64,000 nt of DNA, taken from Polytrichum commune. Lineage: Eukaryota; Streptophyta; Polytrichopsida; Polytrichales; Polytrichaceae. Numbering within the stretch: position 1 is the first letter of the stretch; every line of letters starts with the position of its first letter. The stretch spans positions 23,622,001 to 23,686,000 of the forward strand of contig OX485803.1 in NCBI GenBank assembly GCA_950295325.1. The letters are read 5' to 3'. The translations under genes and the position numbers were made by a program. The notes under the pieces were generated by a model. That model ran no database searches. It saw nothing but the letters and a program-made list of their open reading frames with translations, and was not told the origin of the DNA. This document shows positions 35,501 to 45,315 of this stretch, piece by piece.

Positions 35501-37874
35501 ATGGCGATCGCATGTGGAGGCACGGCGAGTTCGTTGCGGAAGTTCCGGTTATCGCAGTTCAAGGTATTGCAGAATCCATGCTATCGTCGTTTTTGATTTT
35601 AGGGCTCAAGTAGTAGTGCCCGAGGGTTTAGTTTGAGTTAGGGTTGAGCAGGTATGAGCCCAAAATGAGTGCTCATATTTGTTTTATGTTTAGAATTCAA
35701 TTAGAATTGAAATTGGAGTGTTATTGAAACAATCAAAAGTATTAAAAGAGTGAGGCTTAGTGTGGATTTATGTTTAGGCCTTAAGCCATTTTGTGTGGTT
35801 AAGTAGAGGATTAGTGGCATTAGGGAGTGTTTTGATTAGAGGAGTAGTGTTTGATGAAGCAAGGGGAAGGGCCTTGGCTTAAATGTTTGAATTAGAACAT
35901 GTTCTTGTTGGTTTAGGGGGTAAGGAGTTAGTGGATAGGATAAGGTCCTACTAAGTAGGAGAAGGCTAAGGAGGTTGTGGTTTGGATGCCCTCCCTCCTT
36001 CCTTCCTCCTCTCTCTCATTTTTTCTCTCTCTCTTGTGGTGTGTGTGGGTGTGTGTGTGTGTGTGTGGAGTAGTGTGGTAGAGAATGTAGTTGATTAGAG
36101 GGAGCTTAGAAAATTTAGTTGATTAAAGGGCACTTAGAAGATTTAGTTGATTTAAGGGCATTTAGAAGATTTAGTGATTAAAGGGCACTTAGACAATTAG
36201 TTTATTGAGCAACTGGGATTAAGCCTAGGACGAGTTCAGGTGTGGCAGCAACTGGGATTAATCCCTGGGACGAGTTTAGTGTGGTAGCAACTGGGATTAA
36301 TCCTTGGGACGAGTTTAGTGTGGCAGAGAAACTAGGATTAATCCCTGCGACGAATTTAGTGTGGCATCAACTGGGATTAATCCCTGGGACGAGTTTAGGT
36401 GTGGCAGCAACTGGGATTAATCCCTGGGACGAGTTTAGCTGTGGTAGCAACTGGGATTAATCCTTGGGACGAGTTTAGTTGTGGCAGCAACTGGGATTAA
36501 TTAGCCGAGATAGTAACCATACTACGGAGCAGCTAGACTAAGGGGTAGTTAGGATGATGGGTTAGCTAGGTAGTTAGCTATCCGTGTAATCGGGGGTGTA
36601 GTCGTGTGGGAAAGTTGATAGAGGGTGAGAAGATAGTACCAATAGGGAAAAGCGTTTATCAACACTTGTACTCACAATATGGAATAAATTGGTGTGACTC
36701 AAGTTATGTGTGACTCAAGTTATGTGTGATGTCATGGGAACGAATGACGGAGGAAAAGTAAACTAGTATGAATATGAATGTGATCGCCATACTCTCACCC
36801 GGACTAGGACGCTTAAGGGTGGGTGGTTTGGCCTCACAGTAGGGGTTTGGTTACGTAGGATTTGAGTTTATGAGAATATTTTGTTGAATTGGTGGCGTTG
36901 GTTTTTTTTTCAAGAAATGAACAGGTTGCGACTTGGAGAAACTAAGGCCTACCAGATCCCATCCGAACTCTGAAGTCAAGGTACCTTAGGCTGGGTTAGT
37001 ACTGGGAGGGTAGCAACCCTCTTGGGAACATCCATTGCTTCATTCTCCTATCGTACATAGGCCACTTACCGCTCACAACCACTAACCGTGCACTTTACCG
37101 TGCACTTCACCGTTCACTTTTAATCTCGACCGTCCAATCTCCGTGTTTCCATGTTAATTTTGAATCTTTTTATGATTGAACAGTTAAGGAAATTGAAGTG
37201 GGAGCTCAAAAATGTTACATTTCAAGATTTAGAAGCAAATGCAAAGAGAATGAGCATCAAACAAACAATATTGATGCTCCAAGGTGGATCAATTTTCTCA
37301 TCAAATTCCAATGACAAGTAAGACAATATTTTCAATTTGATTATGTAAACTTGATTTTTGCTTCATTGTATGTCATGTATGTTAGTATGTCAACCTCTCA
37401 ATTTTTACAAGCATTATTGATTTTGAAATATTCGATTTTGTATGTTGTTACAGGAACAGTGACCATCAACAAGAAGACCTTTCCAACATCTTGAAGATTC
37501 CTTCATTCCCTAAAGCTTCTAGAAGAAAACCTAAGAATCCTAAAAGATTGAATCCTTGTGGAAAATGCTTAACTTCACAAACATATACTTTGGAAAGGCA
37601 AAGAGTTGCAAACGAGTTGGAAGATGAGTTTAACAAGCAAGAAGAGAAGAAGCGAAGAAGAGCAAACCTTGCAAAAGCGAAGAATGATGAAAAATTCTGG
37701 AAGCAGCTTGAAAAGGAGAAGGTAGCAGAACTGAAGAAGAAAGAAAAACAAGAATGCCCAACAGAAAATAAGGTTGAGAAAAAACAAGAAATGAGGCTTA
37801 AAAGCCAACAACGTCCAACAGTCGTGTTTGCCAAAAAAAAAAGCTTCTTTTGTAACGCCTCTAGCAAAAGTTGA
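35501..37874 (+). CDS. Small lysine-rich protein, three exons, function unknown
   Basis: The exons are 35501-35563, 37184-37317 and 37454-37874. GT..AG borders and phases (0, then 2) fit, giving 205 residues. The start is the first ATG in a context AAACCATGGCG. Exon 1 encodes a 21-residue basic start (MAIACGGTASSLRKFRLSQFK) that could be part of an organelle-targeting peptide. Exon 3 has a predicted coiled coil rich in Lys, Glu and Arg (EKKRRRANLAKAKNDEKFW) after a CGKC motif. I do not recognise the family. A polyadenylation-like AATAAA is at 37970. Intron 1 (1620 bp) contains a solo LTR and a 5S rRNA-like element. Linking exon 1 to the others rests on phase and splice signals only; exons 2-3 are the firmer part. 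Confidence 0.5.
35653..36838 (+). mobile_element. Solo LTR, 1186 bp, in an intron
   Basis: It begins TATGAGCCCAAAATGAGTGC (first G mutated from the family TGTGAGCCC) and ends TTTGGCCTCACA. The flanks are GCAGG (35648-35652) and GTAGG (36839-36843), a 5-bp duplication with one mismatch. It contains an eight-unit minisatellite. It lies in the same direction as the host transcript, within the first intron of the 35501 gene. Confidence 0.85.
36205..36505. repeat. About 39-bp minisatellite within the LTR, 8 copies
   Basis: Units of the type GGCAGCAACTGGGATTAATC plus CCTGGGACGAGTTTAG repeat eight times with few changes. The periodic reading it creates is not a protein. Confidence 0.9.
36924..37033 (+). 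ncRNA. 5S rRNA-like element in an intron
   Basis: GATCCCATCCGAACTCTGAA and TTAGTACTGGGAGGGTAGCA, followed by CTCTTGGGAA, follow the order of the cytosolic 5S rRNA core and its internal promoter boxes. The 5' part after GGTTGCGAC is diverged and the 3' closing strand of helix I is missing, so this is not a normal 5S gene. It starts 85 bp after the solo LTR. A run of T residues and AACAG directly precede it, so it could be an alternative exon. Options are a 5S pseudogene, a 5S-derived SINE, or a 5S mimic of the kind known in plant TFIIIA transcripts (P5SM). Confidence 0.75.
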
Positions 37875-37904
37875 ATGAACATTGATAGTGCACGGTTAGT
37901 GGTT
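37077..37904. repeat. 17-bp perfect inverted repeat flanking exons 2-3 of the small gene
   Basis: AACCACTAACCGTGCAC at 37077-37093 is exactly inverted at 37888-37904, and GTGCACGGTTAGT recurs at 38089-38101. GTGCACTT-type motifs repeat next to the left arm. The arms bracket the coding part of the gene at 35501-37874. Confidence 0.8.
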
Positions 37905-38815
37905 AAGGTAGTTAATTTCCAATGCCCAATACAGTTGTATAAAGAACTATGAAAAGGTCATGATTTTTCAATAAAATTTTCCATTTTACTTTTCAACACT
38001 AATATGAAGTGAGCCATTAATTTAATTCAAATATCAAATTTGGAAAATTTTGCTACCCACCTCAAAAAATAAAACATCAAAGTCAAATGTGCACGGTTAG
38101 TAGCCTGCCTACGATACTACTCTACTTGTTTCTTTTTTCTTTAAAATCATATGTGCATATTTGAAGAGTGTGAGCTAAAGAGGATTTGTGCTCCATCGGT
38201 GCCTCTGTGTATACTCCACATGAAGAAAATGGAGTACTAAAAGCTCTGATAAAAGAAGAAGAAAAAATGAGACAAAGAGGATAGACAACTCACATGAATA
38301 TGTCAATGTTAGGATTTGAGTATGATCACACGTTGTTACACCAAAATTTACACAAATGGATGCTAAATCAGGTAACTTTATTTTAGAGGGGAGATAGTCT
38401 CATTAGATGTTCCATATGGTCACTCTATATGAGCTTCATTAATGGTGGTTCTCATAATCAAAACTAATATCTTACAATACACAAGGTTTTGCATAGGAAT
38501 AGTTGAAGCTAAGATTCTATTTGGTCAAAGATTGTGAGGTATTAATAGTTGATTTTCTTATAAAGGAGTTGAAAGTTGGGCTGCAATATACCCATGTTAT
38601 TTTGGGTTGGAAGAGCTTTCTTGGGCCCACCAACGGTACAATAACAATTGAGACTAACGCGTGGGTTTAGCTCACGGACTAAACCCGACATTGCTTCGTT
38701 GTAAGGGTGTTGTATGGAGAACCAATGAACATGGTCTTAGTGACTAATGACATTTACCTTGTCATTGTGATGTTAAAAATAGATATTTTGTACAACTAAG
38801 CAGTACACTAATTTT

Positions 38816-38955
38816 GGAATTTAATGCCACTTACTGTTTGGAATTACACAATGCTAAAACTTCTTATAATCAATTTCAATTTTTATAAACCGAGATTAAA
38901 TAGGTTGTATTGGACATTATACAATACAAGTGCTTTACTTGATAAAAACTAATAT
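38816..38955. mobile_element. MITE fragment, palindromic-end family
   Basis: CACTAATTTTGGAATTTAA, then GCCACTTACTGTTTGGAATT, match the left half of the short palindromic-end subfamily; the right terminus is lost. 38123-38815 shows nothing else. Confidence 0.55.
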
Positions 38956-39127
38956 CCTTACTTCTTGTTTGCCTGCAATATTTTTCACTGCCACAAGCCA
39001 TGCACATTGTAGAGGATTGGGAGATCTTGAAATAAGTTTGCCGGCACCCTATATACTCTCTTTAGTTTGGGTACTTTAAATGAAGTGGGTGAGGTATGTT
39101 TTTCCTAAGCTTTGGGGTATGAAACTA

Positions 39128-39349
39128 CACCAAATATTGTATTTAGTGTCACTTACTATTTGGTATTGCACGATGCTATATCTTTTTACTATTAATGTAA
39201 TTTTTATTAATTAATGATATTAATATTCTATAATGTCCAAACAACCATTTTGACCTTTGTTGGCAAAAAAAAAGGATATACACTTCATAGTTATAGCATT
39301 GCGTATAGTAATTTCAAATAGTAAGTGACACTAAATAAAATGTTTAGTG
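39128..39349. mobile_element. MITE, palindromic-end family, 222 bp
   Basis: The left end CACCAAATATTGTATTTAG and the right end CTAAATAAAATGTTTAGTG are inverted, with interior TTACTATTTGG/CAAATAGTAAG arms. The left-half interior matches the other short members. Confidence 0.75.
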
Positions 39350-39548
39350 TGATTGTCAAAAAATGATTAGCTTCTAAATATACGGATAGAAGATGATTGG
39401 CTCAATATAAATGTTTGTTCCAAATAATAAGTCCCACATTAGAGGAGAATTCTATTGTTGATAAGTTTCTTTGATGTTTTGGCTGTTTAGGACTTATGAC
39501 CCACAATACCTATGAATATCAACCTATAACTCGTTGAGCTGCTTCTGA

Positions 39549-39780
39549 GGGCCACTTCACACACGAGACTGAGAGCCTGTGACCACTACACTTTTAGCAC
39601 TCGCATTGGTGGAAAAGCCAGAGCCGGTCCAAGTTCAATTCACACTACGCTTGAGGGACCAACGGAGTTAGTGAATACACGATGGATGTAAAGTCTACAT
39701 GGATTCCTACATTGGCATCAAATGGATCATGTTTCATGGTCACTTGGACTATTTTCAAAAATCCTTGGGCCGATCACATC
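39549..39780. mobile_element. Partial Tourist-like MITE, GGGCCACTTCACACACGAG family
   Basis: The left end GGGCCACTTCACACACGAG is identical to that at 16043, followed by the family motif CACTACGCTTGAGGGACC. The right end is not clear. 39781-40122 holds nothing I can name. Confidence 0.6.
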
Positions 39781-40122
39781 CCCTTATGTTTTGTAACCAC
39801 GTGCGATAATGGGGTATTTAATGGGGGGATATTTATGCACCTCTCAATATTTTTCTACTCCTTATTTGTAGATATAAAGCTTCTTTGACGTAATTTTTAG
39901 CGCCTTATATTTATTTGTAGTTTTTTAGAGAGGCTAATTTTTGGCAACTTTTTTTTTCAATAAATCGTACAAGTATCAAATAGTAGATGGAATACTCGAG
40001 CATTACAAAATCGACTATATGAGCAACAAACATTCCATACTATCCATCTTGCCATTCAATTGGTTTTAATTAGTTATACCAATCTTAAATCATTCAAAGT
40101 GCCATTCAAAACACAACCAATA

Positions 40123-40617
40123 TCACTTGGATATTAGTTCAAGGGTTACCAATAAACATGGACTATTGTAATATCTCAAGATAAGATCCTCTTCTTCCTG
40201 TCTTCGTCTGCTATCTGATTCCAATACTCTTCCACTGCCACTGTTGGCTACTTGGGATGATGAACTAGTCTGGCCAATACTGCACACACCAATCTCACCT
40301 ATTTCCAAATCCCCTTCACTGCTTTCCCCACGGACACTCTCTCGCCTTTCACTTCCAAACTCTGCCACTTCAGTACTCACACCCACTCCACCAAATCGCA
40401 CTGAACCCACTCTATCATCCTCCTCCACATCAGAAGTGCTATCATCAGGAGGATCTCCTTCTTGATCGATTTTCCTGAACCCTCCTTCTGAGAGGATTCC
40501 TTTGGAAGCATGAAACCCATGCCACCTCACATCCCCTCCCATCAAGGGAGGTCCTTCCACATTCGAAAGCTGTCTGTCATACTCTCCTTGGTCAATAATG
40601 CGATTGGCATTGACAAC
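40123..40617 (-). CDS. Orphan exon of an unknown acidic, Ser-rich protein (partial)
   Basis: A minus-strand open frame starts after a good acceptor (TTTGTCCAG, 40618-40626) and encodes VVNANRIIDQGEYDRQ, then a Gly/Asp/Glu/Ser-rich stretch (DDSTSDVEEDDRVGS) and a charged C-terminus (RRRQEEEDLILRYYNS), ending at a stop. The frame also runs 27 hydrophobic residues upstream of the acceptor, so the exon could be longer and include a membrane segment. I found no confident upstream exons. It may be the last exon of a gene whose 5' part is decayed, or a captured fragment. 40700-42480 otherwise holds no supported gene. Confidence 0.35.
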   Translation of the reverse strand, partial: VVNANRIIDQGEYDRQLSNVEGPPLMGGDVRWHGFHASKGILSEGGFRKIDQEGDPPDDSTSDVEEDDRVGSVRFGGVGVSTEVAEFGSERRESVRGESSEGDLEIGEIGVCSIGQTSSSSQVANSGSGRVLESDSRRRQEEEDLILRYYNSPCLLVTLELISK

Positions 40618-42495
40618 CTGGACAAACAGGAATATGCTCAATGTTTGAAATACTGCGTGCGTGTAAGGGAAAACCCAATACAGGAAACCCACACACAAAA
40701 GGATTGATCAGGAACCACAAAACTCCCATCTTAATTACACTCTTCTGTGCATGTAAAAAGAGCTATTAAGTTAGCACCAGCCTCAGATTTCACTATCTCG
40801 GAGCAGATAGCTATGTGAGAATGATTTGCCTCACTTTTAACCTCTTTTTTATGCCTTCAAGTCCTCAGTGCCATGGACCAGATTATTTGAGAAATCAAGT
40901 AACCTGCCTCCTTCAGTTTAATCTCCCCCTTCACGCCCTTGTGCAAGCACACAATTAGCCTTGTCCTTTGCAGAGTTTCAGCAACACTCCTAACTCCTGC
41001 TCAGAACTACCCTCTTCCTTACAACCAAAAGCACAGGAGTCCTTAAAGTTCAGACTACACGGATTTTCACTCCTCATCTGAGAAACATTTAGAATGCACA
41101 AAATAAGACAGAATGACTTGGACAAAAGTAAGAAGCAAGTGGAAAGTGGCAACCAGCCAACTTCTAGGCGCAGGTACTTTCACTACCAGTATCTTCAATC
41201 AATGCAAAACAAACTTTCGACCAACGAAGAGATCAACTAGCGATATGACCATGTTATAGGGTCGTTGGTTCGAGTAAAACCTAATTCCCATAAGTTTATG
41301 GTTGATTCATCCCAACTTAAAACCCACTACACTAAATCACATCTGAAGCTCACCGTGGGAGGAGGAGGCTTGACAAATAGATGGCACCCGATGAACACTG
41401 TAAGACATGTTGTTTCCACAACATTGAAAATCGGATTCACCTTCATGAAAAATCGCCAGCAAAGTCAAACTTGTAATGACGACGCATTTCCCAATCCATC
41501 AAAATTCACATTCAAAATCCTTAAACACACAACCAGACACAAAAAAAATCAAGAAAAAAAAAAACACCGCAACTTCTAGGAGCTCCTCAAAACCCCTATA
41601 TATAACAAACTTAAGACTCTTCTTACATACATAGGGTTTTGGTCGCAAATTGGGTAGAGTTTGCATGGGTTAGGAGAGCCTACAAGCATTCTCTAGCGTA
41701 TAGAGAGGAAATTTGAACCTATCAATGCGGCGCTTGTCAAGTGCCGCATTGCCATGGCTGCTTGTGTATGCGTTGGATCACCAATCCGGTGCTTGAGGAG
41801 GGCGTCGGAAATCAATAGCATCAGTGGAAGGGGAATTTCAAGGAGTTGGAGTTTGAAATCGACTCTTACTGCATGAGAGCGGACCAAGCCGATTCTTCTG
41901 CGCTCGTGAAACACCTTGTTTGAATGCTATGGAGCAAAGAAGAAAACTCCAAAAAAGTGTCTTAGCTACCGCCTTTGTGCCATTGTGCTTGCCCAAACCC
42001 TATTCAAGACTTACCCTAACATCGCGCCATTGCAAAACCCAACGGCTGTTGAGAAATCACAACATTCCTTCCCCCAAAAAAATCCCACAACATTTTCCTC
42101 CATACTTACATGTTTCATTCAAATTTGGACCAAACCTACACACTTCTTCATCCAAGTAGTCAAACCCATAATTATACTATTAATCCTACTACACACTTTT
42201 GGGGGGATCCAATATCTATAACCTTATTTTTTTTCTACTAATTACTAAAATGGAGGAATTATTCACCACCCTATTTTACATATAATCATGTAGGGGACAT
42301 ATTTCCAATGCTATGGTATATCTAATGAATTTATAAATTTTACCCTCAAGGAATTAAATTGACCCTATTTTTTTTATCTCGCGCGGTTTCTAAAATTCCG
42401 GAATTCACTTCCCCGAGCAAAAACCACCTCTTGGAGGTAGGCCTAACACAAAACCAAGGAGACCATGGCACTCTGAACACTCATAACCGTTGATT

Positions 42496-42708
42496 TATTC
42501 TATTGTAACATGTGTGAGGACCCATATGAATAGAAATTCATTGACTAGCATTTGGTTGAGGGTCCAATCACATATGACTTCGCACTACACTTGAGGGTCC
42601 ATGACCACACTACATCATTTTGGAGGTGTCTTGGGATGGCCTTTGGACATTTTCTTTTGGGCTCTCACAATTTAGTGGTCACGGCTCTTGGCTCATGTGT
42701 GAAATGGC
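42496..42708. mobile_element. Tourist-like MITE, GGGCCACTTCACACACGAG family, right end intact
   Basis: The right terminus GGCTCATGTGTGAAATGGCC is preceded by AGTGGTCACGGCTCTT, both shared with 21190-21252. Interior CACTACACTTGAGGGTCC matches the left halves of the other members. The left tip is diverged. Confidence 0.6.
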
Positions 42709-42820
42709 CTTGAGGTGCTGGAAAGCAAATCCATTAAAGCGCCTTGATTTCTCTGAGATAACTACAGTGCTTCAGGAGATCTTGGAAAATGTATGGAAAT
42801 TAAGCAAATCCAATTTTTGA
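42709..42820 (+). pseudogene. Protein kinase domain, C-terminal fragment
   Basis: LRCWKANPLKRLDFSEITTV followed by LQEILENVWK matches subdomain XI and the end of a plant kinase domain (family CW..NP..RP.F..I...L), with Leu in place of the usual Pro after the invariant Arg. The frame ends 13 residues after ILENVWK. The fragment begins directly at the right terminus of a MITE; no other kinase subdomain was seen upstream. It is probably a gene relic cut by the insertion. The remaining 42821-43727 shows nothing supported. Confidence 0.7.
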
Positions 42821-43727
42821 AGCAAAAAACCAAACACATCTTAGAGCCAAGTTCCATGTACCAGTACTGGTTCATTTTTTTAAATGGGTGAGAAATGGGT
42901 GATATCACCCATTTAATGGAGAGGTACTTTTATATGGGGTGCCGGTTTATTCCAATTTCTACTTTCTCACCAAATTCGGTGAGTAATAAGATATCACATT
43001 TTATGAAGGTGAATTTCTGTACATTTATTGAGTGAATTCCAAATTATGTGTCCTTGGTGTTCATAGGTTGGTACCAATGTCATCTATGAAAATATGAAAA
43101 TATGAAAATATTTAACTTTCAATTGAAATTGTGATTGTACGTTGTTTAAAAGTGATTTTTGATTCATTTGAATAGTCTTTGATTTTTTTTATTAAACCCA
43201 ACACTTACTATCACATTGTATTTTATATATGTATCTTTTGTTATTAAATTCCAAATTCTTGAAAACATCATGAGAAACGCGTTTCCACAAGTTCATTTTA
43301 GTTCACAATGAGAACTCCAATGATATAACATACAATCATCTTCTATCTCTTCTTTCTTTTTCATTTCTTTCATTTTCGTTTGAATGGTAACTAAATAATG
43401 CATTGTAATAAACTCGAGAGAGAAATAATTAACACAAATTTTTTGTCACATTGGCAAAATCTCATATAGGTGATTGATGTGTGCCTTGCCCTTCACAAAA
43501 AAATATCACTATACCGCAAGGAGATCTAGGAGAACCCCTTAAAAAGGACTTGAAGAACAATATGAGGCCTTCAATACCCAAGGGTGTACCCAAGGTGAAG
43601 GCCATCCAGTCACTGAAGCTTTAAAACCGGCATATGTCCTTCTATTGACTGTTAGGATGGCCCGTCCTTTGGTGCCCGTCCTTGCACAACATACAATACG
43701 GCATGTGGGGTACCGGTCCTTGGGTGA

Positions 43728-44166
43728 TGTGAGCCCAAAATCGCGCTCACATGTCTTCTTAACCTTTAAAACTATTAGGATTTAGTGTTGGTGTTGAGTG
43801 TGTAGCTAGAAATGACAAGAGTTTAGATTTGGTTAAGTTTATTATATTATGTGTTAAGTTATCTTTTGCCGAGTTGATCGAGAGACACAAGTTATTTAAA
43901 AATTAAAAGACTAAAAAATATGAGTGAATTAGTTCAAGTTGAATGGGTGTTAATTAGGCTTGCATTGGTGATACAAGTGTAGTGTTTGTTTTAGCTTAAG
44001 TTATCGTTCGTTTTAGGTGGGTAGTTAGGTGGCTTAGAAAGTTGCCGGGAGCCAACCGGTGGCAAGTGTCAGCTGAAATGTAGTTAGGGTCTGAGAGGGG
44101 GGTCCTCGAGGGAGGGGCGGCCCCTGTTCACTCTCTCTCTCTCGGAAGGTTGAAGGAGGCTGAGAG
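43728..44166 (+). mobile_element. Truncated LTR, same family as the solo LTRs
   Basis: It starts TGTGAGCCCAAAATCGCGC like the complete copies and continues through a CT-rich stretch (TCTCTCTCTCTC) to a hAT MITE fragment. No convincing CTCACA end was found beyond the MITE, so the 3' part is lost or diverged. Confidence 0.65.
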
Positions 44167-44357
44167 CTCGGGGGGGGGGGGTAGTCATTGGTTGGAGTAG
44201 CAATATACGTGCGAACAAATGATAGGGTATTTTAAAAACATGGGGGCTAAAAATTATAAATGGACTTAAGAGTAATATAGGACATCTTTAAGGTACTATA
44301 GGGTATGGAATAATAGGTAATTTGGAATTATAAGTAATGCAAGCCATTTTTCTATTA
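44167..44357. mobile_element. Truncated hAT-type MITE, inserted in the partial LTR
   Basis: It begins CTCGGGGGGGGGGGG and follows the reverse complement of 29422-29628 closely, including ACGTGCGAACAAATGATAGGG. The far end is missing. It gives the order of events: LTR first, MITE later. Confidence 0.8.
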
Positions 44358-45295
44358 ACCATTCGGCTCCTGACTTCGCATTGAGGAGGGCGTAGACCGA
44401 GTTTCGGGAGTTGAGGCATCAGCTGGCCGAGCTAGATCGCCTTACCAGCGTTGTGGCGGTTGGCAGGGGGACTATTAGGTGGGGATTAACGAAAGAGGGA
44501 ACAGTAGGGTGGTAGGAGGGTTTTAAATGGATGAGTTGAGTGATTAGTCGTATGGATTTTTAGACTTGATTGGGCCAATGGCATTATGTGTTAGTTTAAT
44601 GCTTTTAGAGAATTGCTAGGAAGAGTGAGCCACCAAGGGCATGGATTGATGCTTGAGGGTGATTGTGTTGACAGTTACCATAAGTGAGAGAATATTCTCT
44701 TAATACTTATAATTTCAATTTAATTCATTTTAGTTCAACTTACAAGTCATTCGGCAATCTTCTCAAAACTGTAATCATCATCTTCATCTTCAACTTATCT
44801 GGCAACTTATCATCACACACATCCACAAGATCATATATAATCAAAGCATCAACAAGTTAGGCGATATTCCTTGATTAAAGCCTTAGTTCATTTCAAGGTC
44901 AAAAGGATTTGCCTTTGGTAATGTCTTACACTCAGTAACCAACTTTTCTTTCCTAAGATGGTAATGTCTTTCGCAGCTCACAGCCTGCTACTAATTGTAT
45001 CTCATCTGCATTCACGGCATTGGCTTCATGCCTAGTAATGTCTTTGAGTAGGACTCAGGCTGCCCTCTGTCAAACAGGCCTGTGGTACCATTTTTTTGGA
45101 TGGGAAGCACAGATTTTAGTTTTGAAGAGTAGATGAATGAGAAATTACATTCAGAACTATTAAAATAGTAAAGAAATATGTAATTAGTCACTTAGAAAAG
45201 GAAGCAAGTCTAGGAGATAGGAATTATTATGCCTGACCGTAGGGTAGGAGATCTCACAAGTCATGAAATTGACATGTGAGTATTAGATGAAGCTC

Positions 45296-45315
45296 TTTAG
45301 TATCAGAGCTATGGT
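45296..45315 (+). promoter_or_regulatory. Primer-binding-site-like sequence (tRNA-iMet type)
   Basis: TTTAGTATCAGAGCTATGGT is close to the TGGTATCAGAGCCATGGT site that primes reverse transcription in many plant LTR retrotransposons. It suggests that 45316-47570 is the decayed internal region of a retroelement, but no gag or pol similarity is visible there and I could not place the LTR that should end just upstream. Confidence 0.5.

Noticed and set aside
41220..41270. tRNA-like GTTGGTTCGAGT motif
   Set aside because: Only a weak B box; no A box at proper spacing and no cloverleaf.
39549..42708. A 3.2-kb gene-capturing Harbinger element bounded by GGGCCACTTCACACACGAG-type ends
   Set aside because: The right copy at 42496-42708 has its own left-half motifs, so the two are separate MITEs, and the flanking TGA and TTG do not match.
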